Counted from the stretch's first letter, positions 9,610-18,529 are shown. The stretch: 64,000 nt of DNA from AP-15 sp963846635 (GCA_963846635.1 CAWJXM010000059.1:308597-372596); one strand, 5' to 3'. Numbers and translations are program-made. Notes: a model not told the origin generated them from the sequence alone.

Positions 9610-10485
9610 TCAAAGTTCGGCGGCGACGGCGGTGTGATAGCGGCGCAACGCAGCCAAATGGTCGGAAAGCGTGTGGCCGGAGATACGCTTATGGTGGCGA
9701 CGGTTGAAGGTCGTCGTCAGGCACAGATGCGAGGCCCCGGCTGATTTCCAAAAGCGCGCCTCGCGCGCCCAATCGGCCTCATTGCCGCTGCCCATCGACA
9801 CCCAGGCCTCAATCCCGATCTGCCCCGGGTCACGCCCCGCGGCCTCGGTCAGGCGCCGCAGCCGCCCCAGCACCTCGGTGGCTTCCGGGCCGGGCGGATA
9901 GGCATTCGGCATCCAGCCGTCGCCCCATTTCGCGATCCGCTCCAAGGTCCGGTCATGATGGCCGCCAAACCATACCGGCACCTTCCCTGAGGCCGGCCGC
10001 GGGTTGATGCCGGCATCTTCGATCGTGTGCCAGCGCCCTTTGAATGTGACATGCGGGGAGGCCCACAATTTCTGCATGACCTGGACCTGCTCTTCCGAGC
10101 GGCGGCCGCGATTGTGGAAGTTCTCGTTAAGGCCGGTGAATTCGACCTCGTTCCAGCCGACCCCGATGCCGAGCCGGAAGCGGCCACCTGACAAGACGTC
10201 AAGACAAGCCGCCTGTTTGGCGACAAGCACGGTCTGGCGCTGCGGCAGGATCAGGACACCGGTGGAAAAGCCGAGCTTTTGCGTGCAGCTTGCAAGATAG
10301 CCGAACAATACGAACGGGTCATGGTAGAGCCCAGCGCCAGTACGGTCGCCCTCTCGGGCCCCGAGCACGTGGTCGGGCGCCTCAACAAAATGATAGCCGA
10401 TCGCCTCCGCCGTTTGCGCGTATTCGCGCACGACCGCCGGATCGCCGCCGATGTCACTCCACGGCAACAAGGTCCCGATTTCCAT
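9610..10485 (-). CDS. LLM-class (luciferase-like) oxidoreductase, F420-type
   Basis: The 291-residue protein starts at MEIGTLLPWSDIGGDP, behind GGAGGGGAAGTGCG. It has the TIM-barrel luciferase-like pattern: VLILPQRQTVLVAKQAACLD, LSGGRFRLGIGVGWNEVEFTGL, then NRGRRSEEQVQVMQKLW, and PVWFGGHHDRTLERIAKWGDGWMP. This ordering, especially the GIGVGWNxxEF motif, is typical of the TIGR03619-type F420-dependent LLM subfamily. The substrate cannot be told from sequence. Longer in-frame starts exist upstream but lack a ribosome site and family similarity. It is followed on the same strand by genes for small-molecule-modifying proteins without being tightly coupled to them. Confidence 0.87.
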   Translation of the reverse strand: MEIGTLLPWSDIGGDPAVVREYAQTAEAIGYHFVEAPDHVLGAREGDRTGAGLYHDPFVLFGYLASCTQKLGFSTGVLILPQRQTVLVAKQAACLDVLSGGRFRLGIGVGWNEVEFTGLNENFHNRGRRSEEQVQVMQKLWASPHVTFKGRWHTIEDAGINPRPASGKVPVWFGGHHDRTLERIAKWGDGWMPNAYPPGPEATEVLGRLRRLTEAAGRDPGQIGIEAWVSMGSGNEADWAREARFWKSAGASHLCLTTTFNRRHHKRISGHTLSDHLAALRRYHTAVAAEL

Positions 10486-10598
10486 CGCACTTCCCCTCCG
10501 TGATCCGCGTGGGCCTATCTCACAGGCTATAGTAGCATGCGCAGCGGTATCGCCCGAGAGCATAACGGCCGCCCCGGGCTCGGCGAACCGTGAATACG

Positions 10599-11243
10599 TC
10601 AGCCGGTTGGCGCGGGCGCGCGGCCGATCACGGCGATCATCGGATCGCGCTCGTCCTCGACCCATTCGGCAAGGCGATGGATCTCGATCTCGGCGAAACC
10701 CGTATGGCGCAAATAGTGCGCGACGAGCCTTGCATGACCGTCATCATCGAGGGCGCGCCAAACCGCCACCGCCTTCGTCCAAAAGCAGCGGTTCGAAAAA
10801 CTTATGACGACCGGGCTGCCGGGGCGCAGCACGCGCCGCACCTCGCGCAACACTTCGAGTGGGCGCTCCAAGTACTGGATCGAGACACAGATCATCGCCG
10901 CATCGATGCTATCGTCGGCGAGCGGCAGGATCGGGTCGCGATTGAAGTTCTGGACAAACCAGCGGTCAAGACGCGGATTGGCGGCAAGCTCCTCGGCATT
11001 CATGCCGTGGCCGATGATTTCGGCATAGGCGATCTCGGGCGGCAGATGACTGACCCAACTCGACATCAGATCGAGCAATGCGCCGCCCGCCGGCAGAACC
11101 TTGCGATAGAATTCGGTCAGCGCGGCGATCGCGCCGTCGTCGATATGGCAGACAAGCCGCGCCGGCTCGTAGAAGATTTCATCGTCTTCGGCGTCGAGTT
11201 TCGTAAAGGCTCCGGGCGGCAGGCCAAGCGCGTCTTGTTCCAT
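10599..11243 (-). CDS. Class I SAM-dependent methyltransferase
   Basis: The 214-residue product from the ATG at 11243 resembles methyltransferase type 11 proteins. It has GALLDLMSSWVSHLPPE in place of the usual glycine-rich motif I, FNRDPILPLADDSIDAAMIC around motif IV, and LREVRRVLRPGSPVVISFSNRCF around motif V/VI. The motif I region is atypical (DLMSSWVSH rather than DxGxGxG), as in a recognised bacterial subgroup with that sequence. The substrate is unknown. A longer start at 11462 is possible but would add sequence unlike the family; the ribosome site for the shorter start is weak. Confidence 0.78.
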   Translation of the reverse strand: MEQDALGLPPGAFTKLDAEDDEIFYEPARLVCHIDDGAIAALTEFYRKVLPAGGALLDLMSSWVSHLPPEIAYAEIIGHGMNAEELAANPRLDRWFVQNFNRDPILPLADDSIDAAMICVSIQYLERPLEVLREVRRVLRPGSPVVISFSNRCFWTKAVAVWRALDDDGHARLVAHYLRHTGFAEIEIHRLAEWVEDERDPMIAVIGRAPAPTG

Positions 11244-11370
11244 CGGTTCACGCGTTGCTGATACGGTCTCGGCACCGACTGATCGCCTCGGGGCGGGCTC
11301 GGCGCCGAAGTCATGTCGAGTTACCGAGAATGACACGGCGCCGGATCGCACGGCTAGCGGAATAGCCGGA

Positions 11371-11784
11371 TCAGCCGTGCGGGCGCTCGCAATTGACCAT
11401 CCACGGGATACCAAATTGGTCAACGAGCATACCAAACCGTTGCGCCCAGAAGGTTTCTGCAATCGGCATCGTCACCGTGCCGTTCTCGGACAAAGCCCGG
11501 AACATCCGCTCCGCCTCGGCCGGATCGTCGTTACTGAGGGTCACCGTGATCCCTTTTGGTGCTTGATAATGGTTCGGGGGCGCGTCGCCGCCCATCAGCA
11601 CCTCGTCGCCGATGGTCAGCCGCGCGTGGATGATCTTGCCGTGAAATTCTGCCGGCGATTGGTCCCGCATCGGCGTCTCGCCATAGGTCATCATCGCAAC
11701 GATTTTGCCGCCGAGCGCCTTTTCGTAAAATTTGAATGCTTCCTCGCAGCGGCCATCGAAACTCAGATAGGGGTTCAGCTGCAT
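11371..11784 (-). CDS. VOC-family protein, PhnB type
   Basis: 137 residues of the PhnB/glyoxalase-like VOC fold: MQLNPYLSFDGRCEEAFKFY at the start, then GKIVAMMTYGE, and a closing FWAQRFGMLVDQFGIPWMVN, the standard ending of this subfamily. The fold makes metal-binding dimers used by ring-opening dioxygenases, glyoxalases and resistance proteins. The PhnB branch is mostly uncharacterised. It sits in a run of minus-strand genes with YciI-like and VOC proteins (11371-12676), suggesting a small detoxification-type set, although gaps of about 60 bp leave co-transcription unproven. Confidence 0.88.
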   Translation of the reverse strand: MQLNPYLSFDGRCEEAFKFYEKALGGKIVAMMTYGETPMRDQSPAEFHGKIIHARLTIGDEVLMGGDAPPNHYQAPKGITVTLSNDDPAEAERMFRALSENGTVTMPIAETFWAQRFGMLVDQFGIPWMVNCERPHG

Positions 11785-11841
11785 CCTCTGCTCCTCTCGG
11801 GTAAAGTTTTGGGGGTGAACCGCACCGCTATAGATGCGGGT

Positions 11842-12267
11842 TTAGGCGTTGTTTCTAGCAGCGAGTTCGGCGCGCATGCGGTCCTTGGCCTGCTGCATTT
11901 CCGGCGTCAGGGCGGGACCAAAATCCTCCATTTCAAAGATTTGTCGAACCTCGACCACCCCATCCCGGAATGGGGCGCGCTTGGCCCATTCGATCGCCTC
12001 TTCTTTTGATCCGACTTTGATCATCCAGAACCCGGCAATCAGTTCGTCGGGATTGAACGAACCATCGACAACGCTGCGCTGGGCGCCCGCATAAGAGATG
12101 CGGGCGCCCTTCGCGCTTGCTTGCAGCCCTTCGGCGGCCAGCATGACGCCGGCCTCGGTCATTTCCTGGTTGAACTTGAACATCGTCTCGATCAGTTCTT
12201 GGCTGGGCAGGATGCCAGCCTCACTGTCGCGGTTAGCCCTAACTTGCAGCATAAACCGCATCGTCAC
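11842..12267 (-). CDS. YciI-family (DGPF domain) protein
   Basis: The 141-residue protein has the features of the YciI-like DGPF family: MRFMLQVRANRDSEAG at the start, a central VVDGSFNPDELIAGFWMIKV, and AIEWAKRAPFRDGVVEVRQI at the end of the fold. This small ferredoxin-like fold is often encoded beside ECF sigma factors and VOC proteins. No enzymatic role is established for this branch. Its neighbours on both sides are VOC proteins, a common pairing. The start MTMRFML follows the 40-bp gap from the next upstream VOC gene. Confidence 0.88.
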   Translation of the reverse strand: MTMRFMLQVRANRDSEAGILPSQELIETMFKFNQEMTEAGVMLAAEGLQASAKGARISYAGAQRSVVDGSFNPDELIAGFWMIKVGSKEEAIEWAKRAPFRDGVVEVRQIFEMEDFGPALTPEMQQAKDRMRAELAARNNA

Positions 12268-12307
12268 CGCTCCATTCTATATTTCCCTGGGTTCAAGATT
12301 TCTGGGC

Positions 12308-12676
12308 TCAAGCCGGCATTGTCGATTTCCACAATCCGAGCATGCGCCCCTCGGGGTCGGTGAACAGCGAAAAAGCGCCCATGCCGGGTACCGCCTGCTC
12401 TTCGATATAAATCTTTCCGCCTGCCGCGACGATCTTGTCGCGATAGGCGGAAAGATCATCGACCGCGATGTAGAATAGCGTGTTCGCGGGCCACGGTTCT
12501 GGCCGATCCGGCTTGACGATACCTCCGCCGATGCCGCCTTCACCGCCGGTCTCGACGATGTAGTAGCTGAGATCAGGACGGTGCTGAATGTTCCAGCCAA
12601 AGATCGCTTCGTAAAAGGCCGATAGTTTTACCGGATCTTGCGACGTGAATTCGAAATGAACGACAGGATTACCCAT
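12308..12676 (-). CDS. VOC-family protein (glyoxalase/bleomycin-resistance-like)
   Basis: 122 residues from the ATG at 12676, which has a good ribosome site (AAAGGAGATCGA). It shows the single VOC-domain pattern MGNPVVHFEFTSQDPVKLSAF, then YEAIFGW, then LFYIAVDDLSAYRDKIVAAG and a final FSLFTDPEGRMLGLWKS. Residues His7 and Glu9 near the start and the DPEG turn near the end correspond to metal-site positions of the fold. This subgroup often occurs next to YciI proteins, as here. The exact substrate is unknown. Confidence 0.88.
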   Translation of the reverse strand: MGNPVVHFEFTSQDPVKLSAFYEAIFGWNIQHRPDLSYYIVETGGEGGIGGGIVKPDRPEPWPANTLFYIAVDDLSAYRDKIVAAGGKIYIEEQAVPGMGAFSLFTDPEGRMLGLWKSTMPA

Positions 12677-12860
12677 TCGATCTCCTTTACATTCAGTCAC
12701 CTTGGGTCGCCGAGATCTCAATCTTTTCGTGCGCTCGTAGAACCGGAATGGCGGGCCATCGGACGGACTGAACCGACCAGCCCGCCCTCCCGCTCGCGGC
12801 CGAGAACCAGGCGTGCAGCCGCCCGAGCCGCGTCTTGTTTAATGCTGTACCTTTATCTCC

Positions 12861-13598
12861 TCATCGCCGCGGCGGGGTGAATGTTGCGGGCCCATCGTAC
12901 TCGTCGTGACGCTTTACCCAATCCATCAGGTTGTGATGCGGGCCGGTCTCGTTGCGACCCTTGGGTGTTAAATCGAGGACCATGTAGGTGGTCAGCAGTT
13001 CCTCGGTGCCGCGGCCATAGGTCGAATAGGTGTGAAAGATGTCGCCGGCTTCGCTTTTGTAAAACACGCTGCGGCCTGACAGTTCATCCATGCCGCCATC
13101 GGTCATCTGGTAATTGTAAAAGACGCGGCCTTGCGCGATTTCCTCCGGAGTAAAAGAAACGTGGTAGTCATAGTTGAAATCGTTGCCGTAGGACGACACC
13201 CACCGGAACGTCCATCCCATCCGCTTTTTATAGGCTTCGATCTCGGCGAGCGGGGCGCGGGACACAGCGACTGTCGTCACGTCGTGATGCTCGAGGTGGA
13301 CAAGGGTGCCCTCGATGTGATCGGCGCCAAACGAGCAGCCGACGCAACCTTCGCCCCAGCCGGGGCCTAGCATGAAGTGGTCGATGAACAATTGGCTGCG
13401 TCCCTCGAACAGCTCGGCCAATGTTTTCTTTCCCTCCGGCGCATCGAAGATGTACTGCTTTTCGACCTTAACCCACGGCAAGGCCCGCCGTGTTGCCGCG
13501 AGCCGGTCGCGCTGGCGCGTGAATTCCTTCTCTTGCGCAAGCAATTTCACGCGTTCGGCAAGCCATTCCTCGCGCGAAACGATCCGGTGCGCGTCCAC
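12861..13598 (-). CDS. DUF899 thioredoxin-like protein
   Basis: DUF899 proteins resemble thioredoxins. Family features are clear: HRIVSREEWLAERVKLLAQE, LPWVKVEKQYIFDAPEGKKT, QLFIDHFMLGPGW, the dicysteine GCVGCSFGADH, then VSSYGNDFNYDYHVSF and VFYKSEAGDIFHTYSTYGRG. I prefer the GTG start at 13598: GGAGGGCAGT lies just before it and the family consensus begins there. In-frame ATGs at 13622 and 13628 lack a ribosome site. The gene is divergent from a MarR regulator, with a perfect palindrome between them, so MarR control is likely. The role is probably redox or stress related, but the activity is unproven. Confidence 0.87.
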   Translation of the reverse strand: MDAHRIVSREEWLAERVKLLAQEKEFTRQRDRLAATRRALPWVKVEKQYIFDAPEGKKTLAELFEGRSQLFIDHFMLGPGWGEGCVGCSFGADHIEGTLVHLEHHDVTTVAVSRAPLAEIEAYKKRMGWTFRWVSSYGNDFNYDYHVSFTPEEIAQGRVFYNYQMTDGGMDELSGRSVFYKSEAGDIFHTYSTYGRGTEELLTTYMVLDLTPKGRNETGPHHNLMDWVKRHDEYDGPATFTPPRR

Positions 13599-13632
13599 AC
13601 TGCCCTCCGTTCGTTCGATCATTGACATTTAA

Positions 13633-13644
13633 GTTGATATCAAC
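13633..13644. promoter_or_regulatory. Candidate MarR operator palindrome
   Basis: GTTGATATCAAC is a perfect 12-bp palindrome in the short gap between the divergent DUF899 and MarR genes. A gap of this kind, with an AT-rich palindrome, is the standard position for a MarR-family autoregulatory operator. Binding there would cover both 5' regions. Confidence 0.6.
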
Positions 13645-13658
13645 ATATCTTCCCGACC

Positions 13659-14105
13659 ATGTCAAGCGGTGAAGAACTTTCCTACGAAATCACGCTTTTG
13701 GTTCGCGACCGCTGCCTATGCCTGCATCTGCAGCGGGCGGCGCGCGCCATAGCCCGGCGCTTTGATCAGGTGTTTCGCCCGGTCGAGCTGACCAATGGCC
13801 AGTTCTCGTTGCTGATGGCACTAAATCGGCCGCAGCCGCCAAGCATAACGGATGTCTCGCGGTTGTTGGCGATGGATCGTACGACTCTGACCGCCAATCT
13901 GAAACCGCTCGAACGGCGCGGTCTGGTTGAGGTCGCCAGCGACGCCGTTGACCGGCGCACCCACCGCCTCAGCTTGACCGCCGCCGGTCGTGAATTATTG
14001 ATGGCGGCCGTGCCCTTATGGCGAAAAACTCACGCCGACATTGAACAGCTTATCGGCGAACCTAGCGCCGACCGCCTGCGTTCCGATTTGCGGGTGCTGT
14101 CGTGA
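13659..14105 (+). CDS. MarR-family transcriptional regulator
   Basis: The 148-residue protein has the MarR winged-helix layout: an N-terminal dimerisation helix, LTNGQFSLLMALNRPQPP, the recognition region ITDVSRLLAMDRTTLTANLK, PLERRGLVEVASDAVDRRTH (wing with D..DRR), then SLTAAGRELLMAAVPLWRKT. MarR proteins are usually dimeric repressors released by small ligands. Divergence from DUF899 with a palindrome in the gap suggests it regulates itself and DUF899. No strong Shine-Dalgarno is visible before the ATG at 13659. Confidence 0.9.
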   Translation: MSSGEELSYEITLLVRDRCLCLHLQRAARAIARRFDQVFRPVELTNGQFSLLMALNRPQPPSITDVSRLLAMDRTTLTANLKPLERRGLVEVASDAVDRRTHRLSLTAAGRELLMAAVPLWRKTHADIEQLIGEPSADRLRSDLRVLS

Positions 14106-14164
14106 GCGGAGTTCGCCCACCGGTAAAATCGCCCCGCAATATACCGCTTCCTGATGTGTTGACC

Positions 14165-15448
14165 CTACGAAACGCGGCTTTCGCGCTCGGCGAGCGGATC
14201 GGCGGTCGGGATTGAGATCGCCCCGCCGCGATCGCCGCCGACGAGCGGTGACGGCGCCTTGCGGCCAAAGGCCTCGACCCCGGGAATCTGCGCATCCTCA
14301 AGCGGCGGCAGGCGCGGTTTGCGCGCCAGCGCCGCTTCGATAAAGGGGGCCAATTCCCGTTCTTTTTCAGCTGCGCGCAGGCGCTCGCGTTCCTTGAATT
14401 CGGGCATCACTTGCGACGCGAAAATCTCGAGCGACTGGCAGATATGTTCGTGGCGATTGCCGCCGCTCTGCTGGATGAACATGACCTGATCGATGCCGGC
14501 CTTCTCGTATTTCGCGAGATGCTCGCGCAATTGCGCCGGTGTGCCGATGCCGCCGCGCCCGGCATTGTCAGGCAGCCGGTCTTTGACCTCTAAGAAGCGC
14601 TGCCATAGATCGGCGCGACCCGGCTTGTGCTCGCCGAACAGCGCGTAATAGCCGAGCGAATAGCCAAAAAAGCGAAACCCGTCGAGCCCACGGCGGATTG
14701 CCTCAGCCTCGTCCGGGTGACACGACATACCGGTGACGATCGCGATATTCGGATTGACCCGATGCCCGATCGGCACGCATTCCTCGGATTTGATGATGGC
14801 GTAATATTCCTCGACCCATCTGGCCGCCTGCTCGGGGTCGAGAAAGGAGAAGGTCAGCGCGCCGAGCCCCGTTCTTGCCGCAAGATGGATCGTTTCGCGT
14901 CGCGAGCACGCGACCCACATCGGCGGGTGTGGCTTTTGCACCGGCTTTGGCACCAGGTTGCGGCACGGCATGTCGAACCAGCGGCCCTGAAATCCGGGAT
15001 AAGGCCGCATCGCCAGCATATTGGCGGCCTGTTCTGTCGCTTCCTCCCACATCGCGCGCTTATCGCTCGGATCGACGCCAAACCCGCCCATCTCGACCGC
15101 CGTCGCCAACTCGCCGGTGCCCCATTCGACGCGGCCATTCGAAACCAGATCGAGTGTCGCGACCCGCTCGGCGACCCGGGCCGGATGATTGTATTTGGGC
15201 GGCATCAGCGCGATGCCATGGCCGAGGCGGATGTGTCTGGTGCGCTGCGAGCAGGCCGCGAGAAACACCTCCGGGGCCGAGGAATGCGAATACTCCTCGA
15301 GAAAGTGGTGCTCGACCTCCCAGACATAATCGATGCCGAGCCGATCGGCGAGCGCCACCTGTTCGAGTGCGTCTTGATACAGCCGCAGCTCTAAATCCTC
15401 GTCCCACGGCTGCGGCAGCTGATGCTCGTAAAAAAGACCGAATTTCAT
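14165..15448 (-). CDS. LLM-class flavin-dependent oxidoreductase
   Basis: The 427-residue protein begins MKFGLFYEHQLPQPWDEDLE, preceded by GAGGGCGAACA. It shows luciferase-like monooxygenase motifs: YVWEVEHHFLEEYSHSSAPE, the IRLGHGIALMPPKYNHPARV segment and LVSNGRVEWGTGELATAVEM. The C-terminal portion carries GTPAQLREHLAKYEKAGIDQ and VMFIQQSGGNRHEHICQSLE. It is longer than the simple LLM proteins because of a roughly 60-residue extension rich in charged residues and proline. An FMN-dependent monooxygenase is likely; the substrate is unknown. Its 3' end faces the MarR gene. Confidence 0.88.
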   Translation of the reverse strand: MKFGLFYEHQLPQPWDEDLELRLYQDALEQVALADRLGIDYVWEVEHHFLEEYSHSSAPEVFLAACSQRTRHIRLGHGIALMPPKYNHPARVAERVATLDLVSNGRVEWGTGELATAVEMGGFGVDPSDKRAMWEEATEQAANMLAMRPYPGFQGRWFDMPCRNLVPKPVQKPHPPMWVACSRRETIHLAARTGLGALTFSFLDPEQAARWVEEYYAIIKSEECVPIGHRVNPNIAIVTGMSCHPDEAEAIRRGLDGFRFFGYSLGYYALFGEHKPGRADLWQRFLEVKDRLPDNAGRGGIGTPAQLREHLAKYEKAGIDQVMFIQQSGGNRHEHICQSLEIFASQVMPEFKERERLRAAEKERELAPFIEAALARKPRLPPLEDAQIPGVEAFGRKAPSPLVGGDRGGAISIPTADPLAERESRVS

Positions 15449-15594
15449 TGTTCGCCCTCGTCTCGTTTGCATCCGCTGAGGCTGTGATCATCAGAGCGAT
15501 CAGCATCAGCGCCGTATCAGATTGCGTCGCCCAGGATGAATCCACCTCCCAATAAGAGGATGGATCGATTGTTTGGGAGCATGAACGCGCAATT

Positions 15595-16407
15595 CTAAGC
15601 TCGGCCGGCGCCGATCAGCATCTCGACGCTCATCTCTAGACGCCCATCCGACTCGAATGAGGATAGTCCTGCCCGCACTTCTTCCCGTACCGCTCGTCGC
15701 TCCCGTTCTGGAAGTGCCAAGTATGTTAAGGGCAGCTGCCCTATCCCGGCCTCGATAGTTGCCCAGAATTCGTCAAACGACCCGAAAGCCCCATCTCGCG
15801 TTTCTCGCGTTATCCGAACGTCGCGAAATCCCACCTCACCAAGCATTGATTCGAGACGCCGGTCATCTGCCAGCGAAAACTGCAGGTGAAGCGCTTCCCG
15901 CCGAGCCGGAAGATGTCGGCTAAGTGTCTCGGCGAGAACGCCCCACATTGGTGCTCTGTCAGGTGTGGAAATGACGCATACGGCAGCACACCCGCCACTG
16001 CGCAGGACCCGTCGGAACTCGGCGAGCCCTTGCGTCGGGTCGGGAAAGAACATCAGGCCGAGTTGGCACACGACGGTATCAAAGCTCGCGCCCTGGAACG
16101 CCAGCGCCTGGCCGTCGCTCACGACCGCCCGATAGGATGCGGGCAGTCGGGCACGAGCCGCGCCAACCATCGCCGCTGAAATGTCGGCGCCAATGACCAC
16201 GCCGGCATGCCCGACAATGGAAATGGCTGCGAGAGCGGCCTCGCCGGTTCCCGTGGCTACGTCGAGCACTCGATGTCCCGCCGCTATTTCCGCAGCGGCC
16301 AGCAGGTTCGGTACAAAGAGTCGAGACCAGCGGCCGATGTACCGATCGTATGCGGAAGCGCTAACCGCTTTTCCGACCGCTGCGTGAAGTCCCAGATCCG
16401 AATTCAC
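15595..16407 (-). CDS. Class I SAM-dependent methyltransferase
   Basis: 270 residues with classical methyltransferase motifs: HRVLDVATGTGEAALAA (motif I), VVIGADISAAMVGAARARLP (motif II), then the short run DGQALAFQGASFDTVVCQLG (motif IV), and LMFFPDPTQGLAEFRRVLRS followed by GG. The pattern is that of UbiE/Coq5-like small-molecule methyltransferases. The start codon is GTG (16407); I see no strong ribosome site. It lies 18 bp downstream of an alpha/beta hydrolase on the same strand, so the two may be co-transcribed. The substrate is unknown. Confidence 0.88.
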   Translation of the reverse strand: MNSDLGLHAAVGKAVSASAYDRYIGRWSRLFVPNLLAAAEIAAGHRVLDVATGTGEAALAAISIVGHAGVVIGADISAAMVGAARARLPASYRAVVSDGQALAFQGASFDTVVCQLGLMFFPDPTQGLAEFRRVLRSGGCAAVCVISTPDRAPMWGVLAETLSRHLPARREALHLQFSLADDRRLESMLGEVGFRDVRITRETRDGAFGSFDEFWATIEAGIGQLPLTYLALPERERRAVREEVRAGLSSFESDGRLEMSVEMLIGAGRA

Positions 16408-16425
16408 GACACATGGCCCAACACT

Positions 16426-17208
16426 TCAGGATGTCCAGCGCAGGATTGCCGCGGCAACCTCGTCGGGTTTGTCGAGTTCGGCCAAATGCCCGGCACCCGA
16501 TACCGTGACGATCTCGGTGCGGCCGGCGATCGCATTGGCAAAGCGGTCGGCGTAGGTCTTCGGCATGATTCGGTCCTCGGCTCCCCACATCAGCAAGCTC
16601 TGTGCCTTGATCAACGGCAACCGCTTTTCGAGCTTGGTGTTGCCGAGCGGCCAGAAGGCGCGGGCCGCAGCCTCCGCCGCACGGGTTTGCTCGATCGTCC
16701 ATTCGGGCGAGTTGGCACCTTCGGGCTCGGTCTTGAGCTGGTTCCAGCGCTCGGGATCGGCGCATAACAGGCCCGGCACCTCGGGAGCGCGCTGCGCCCA
16801 GGGATCGGTCGCCGGGTCGTTCTCGTCAAAGAGACCCCAAGGCGCGATCAAAGCGAGCCGGCGCACCATGTCGGGCCAGATCGCTGCGATCTCGGCGGCA
16901 AACGAGCCGCCGACCGAACTGCCGGCAAGATCGGCACCGTCGAGCCCGGCTTTTTGCAACAGTTCGCGTATTGCCAAAACCCAATCGAGATGGCTGTCGA
17001 GCACGGTATGCCCGCGATCGCCGCCCGGATGCCCCGGCAGCGACGGCACAATGACCGTGCGTTCGCGGGCCAGCGCGTCGAGAAACGGGATCCAGCGCGG
17101 CAACCCGCCAAAGCCGGCGAGAAAACCGAGCTTGGGCCCAGCGCCCGCTTGCCACACGCGCGTCGGAAAGCCGTTGATCTCGACTGAAAACACCTGCGGC
17201 TCGGTCAT
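16426..17208 (-). CDS. Alpha/beta-hydrolase
   Basis: The 260-residue protein starts MTEPQVFSVEINGFPTRVWQ behind GGAGAGGGCC. The catalytic triad is visible: Ser in the nucleophile elbow AGSSVGGSFA, Asp in LLMWGAEDRIMPKTYA and His in VSGAGHLAELDKP. An oxyanion region GFLAGFGGLPRW occurs near residue 30. It is likely a soluble esterase or C-C hydrolase; the substrate cannot be deduced. In-frame codons up to 17358 exist upstream but lack similarity. Tight spacing to the methyltransferase gene suggests an operon. Confidence 0.88.
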   Translation of the reverse strand: MTEPQVFSVEINGFPTRVWQAGAGPKLGFLAGFGGLPRWIPFLDALARERTVIVPSLPGHPGGDRGHTVLDSHLDWVLAIRELLQKAGLDGADLAGSSVGGSFAAEIAAIWPDMVRRLALIAPWGLFDENDPATDPWAQRAPEVPGLLCADPERWNQLKTEPEGANSPEWTIEQTRAAEAAARAFWPLGNTKLEKRLPLIKAQSLLMWGAEDRIMPKTYADRFANAIAGRTEIVTVSGAGHLAELDKPDEVAAAILRWTS

Positions 17209-17432
17209 GGCCCTCTCCGGGATCGCTGCCTTTAGAGCCTGACCCGAGCCCCGCCGCCGGTCAAGACCGCGAGCCGACATGCGGCTTGCGATCTGCTTAT
17301 CCCTCAATATACCCCGGAAAAACCGCCGGCGGCCTTTTGTCGCCTGCGTGTCAACCACGCACTGGCAGCTCTCGACAATCCTGTTGCCGTCGGTGTAAGG
17401 TCATCGAAACAAAATAGGAACACAGGTGCAGT

Positions 17433-17774
17433 GTGACCCGAGTATCCCGTCAAGCCCAACGCGCAGCAGAGCGGCAGTTTCCGGTACGCGTACGGATTGC
17501 TCTGCCGCCCGACGGGCTCGGCCGGCAGCTTCGGGTGATGCACGCTTGGCTCGACGAAACTTGCGGGCCCGCAGGTTGGGCCTCGGCGCCGTCGGGAACG
17601 GGTGGCATCGTCAATGATGCGATCGCATTTTATTTCGAGAGCGCGGCGTTCGCCCACGCCTTTGTTGCACGCTTTTGCTGCGGCTATCGCATCGAAACCA
17701 TCACCGGGTCCTTTGCGATGCGAAGTGACGAGCCGCGGCCGCGTCAGACTGCCGCCATTCACAAGACACCCTGA
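17433..17774 (+). CDS. Conserved hypothetical protein
   Basis: 113 residues starting at a GTG. The protein has a compact patterned sequence: FPVRVRIALPPDGLGRQLRV, MHAWLDETCGPAGWASAP, then DAIAFYFESAAFAHAFVARF and CCGYRIE. It contains no membrane span or known catalytic motif. It looks like a real small alphaproteobacterial family: balanced composition, several aromatic residues at regular spacing and a CC pair. It is 17 bp upstream of the TauE-like permease gene on the same strand, so it may share a transcript with it. No function can be assigned. Confidence 0.6.
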   Translation: MTRVSRQAQRAAERQFPVRVRIALPPDGLGRQLRVMHAWLDETCGPAGWASAPSGTGGIVNDAIAFYFESAAFAHAFVARFCCGYRIETITGSFAMRSDEPRPRQTAAIHKTP

Positions 17775-17791
17775 TCCTTCTCGGTCTGCCC

Positions 17792-18529
17792 GTGAACCTT
17801 TTCGCCTGGATCGGCTTAGCGGCGACGACCTTTGGCGCCGCCTTGCTGCAGGCGGCAGGCGGATTTGGTTTTGCCGTGGTCGCAACCCCAATCTATCTGA
17901 CGATCGTCGCGCCGGCGACGGCGGTCCATCTCGTGATCATGATCGCCACCGCACTGTCGGTGGCGGTGCTGCCGCGCTTGCGACATGCGGTAGCACCCGG
18001 GCTGCTGTTGCGCTTGCTGCTCGGCAGCGGTGCTGGATTGCCCCTGGGCCTTGTCGCGTTCCGCTACAGCAATCCCGCCGTCATCCGAGAGGTTGCCGGC
18101 GGAATGGTGCTCGGTTTTGCCGTATTGCTGGCGCTATTTCGCGGCCGCTCGCGGCTCCTCAGCGTCCTTAACGCGACCCGCAATCGCGACTTTGCCGCTG
18201 GTGCCGTAGCCGGTGCGGCAACCGCCCTCGTCGGAATGGCGGGCCCGCCCTTGCTGATCTATCTGCTGCTGGCTGGTACCGCATCCCAGGTGATCCGAGC
18301 GACGTTGCTGGCGTTTTTTGGCTTTGTCTATGCTGCAACCTTGGCGGCGCACACCGCGACAATCGGCATTCCGGCGCAGACTTGGCTGACTGGCGCTGTC
18401 ATGCTGCCTTTTGCATTGCTCGGCGGGCGCATCGGCCGGCCGCTTGGCGATCGCCTCGGCGCCGGTGCTTTCACGGTGCTTGCGATCGCTCTGCTCGCCG
18501 TTGCTGGATTACTGGCACTCGTCGAGTAA
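17792..18529 (+). CDS. TauE/SafE-family membrane permease
   Basis: The 245-residue protein has about eight hydrophobic segments and the TauE/SafE (sulfite/anion exporter) pattern. The first half has AWIGLAATTFGAALLQAAGG and FGFAVVATPIYLTIV; the second repeats with FAAGAVAGAATALVGMAGPP, then LIYLLLAGTASQVIRATLLA. The internal duplication with GG-FG and GMAGPP loops is typical of the family. Members move sulfite, sulfoacetate or other organosulfur anions, or are uncharacterised; substrate identity is not shown. It acts in the inner membrane. Confidence 0.88.
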   Translation: MNLFAWIGLAATTFGAALLQAAGGFGFAVVATPIYLTIVAPATAVHLVIMIATALSVAVLPRLRHAVAPGLLLRLLLGSGAGLPLGLVAFRYSNPAVIREVAGGMVLGFAVLLALFRGRSRLLSVLNATRNRDFAAGAVAGAATALVGMAGPPLLIYLLLAGTASQVIRATLLAFFGFVYAATLAAHTATIGIPAQTWLTGAVMLPFALLGGRIGRPLGDRLGAGAFTVLAIALLAVAGLLALVE

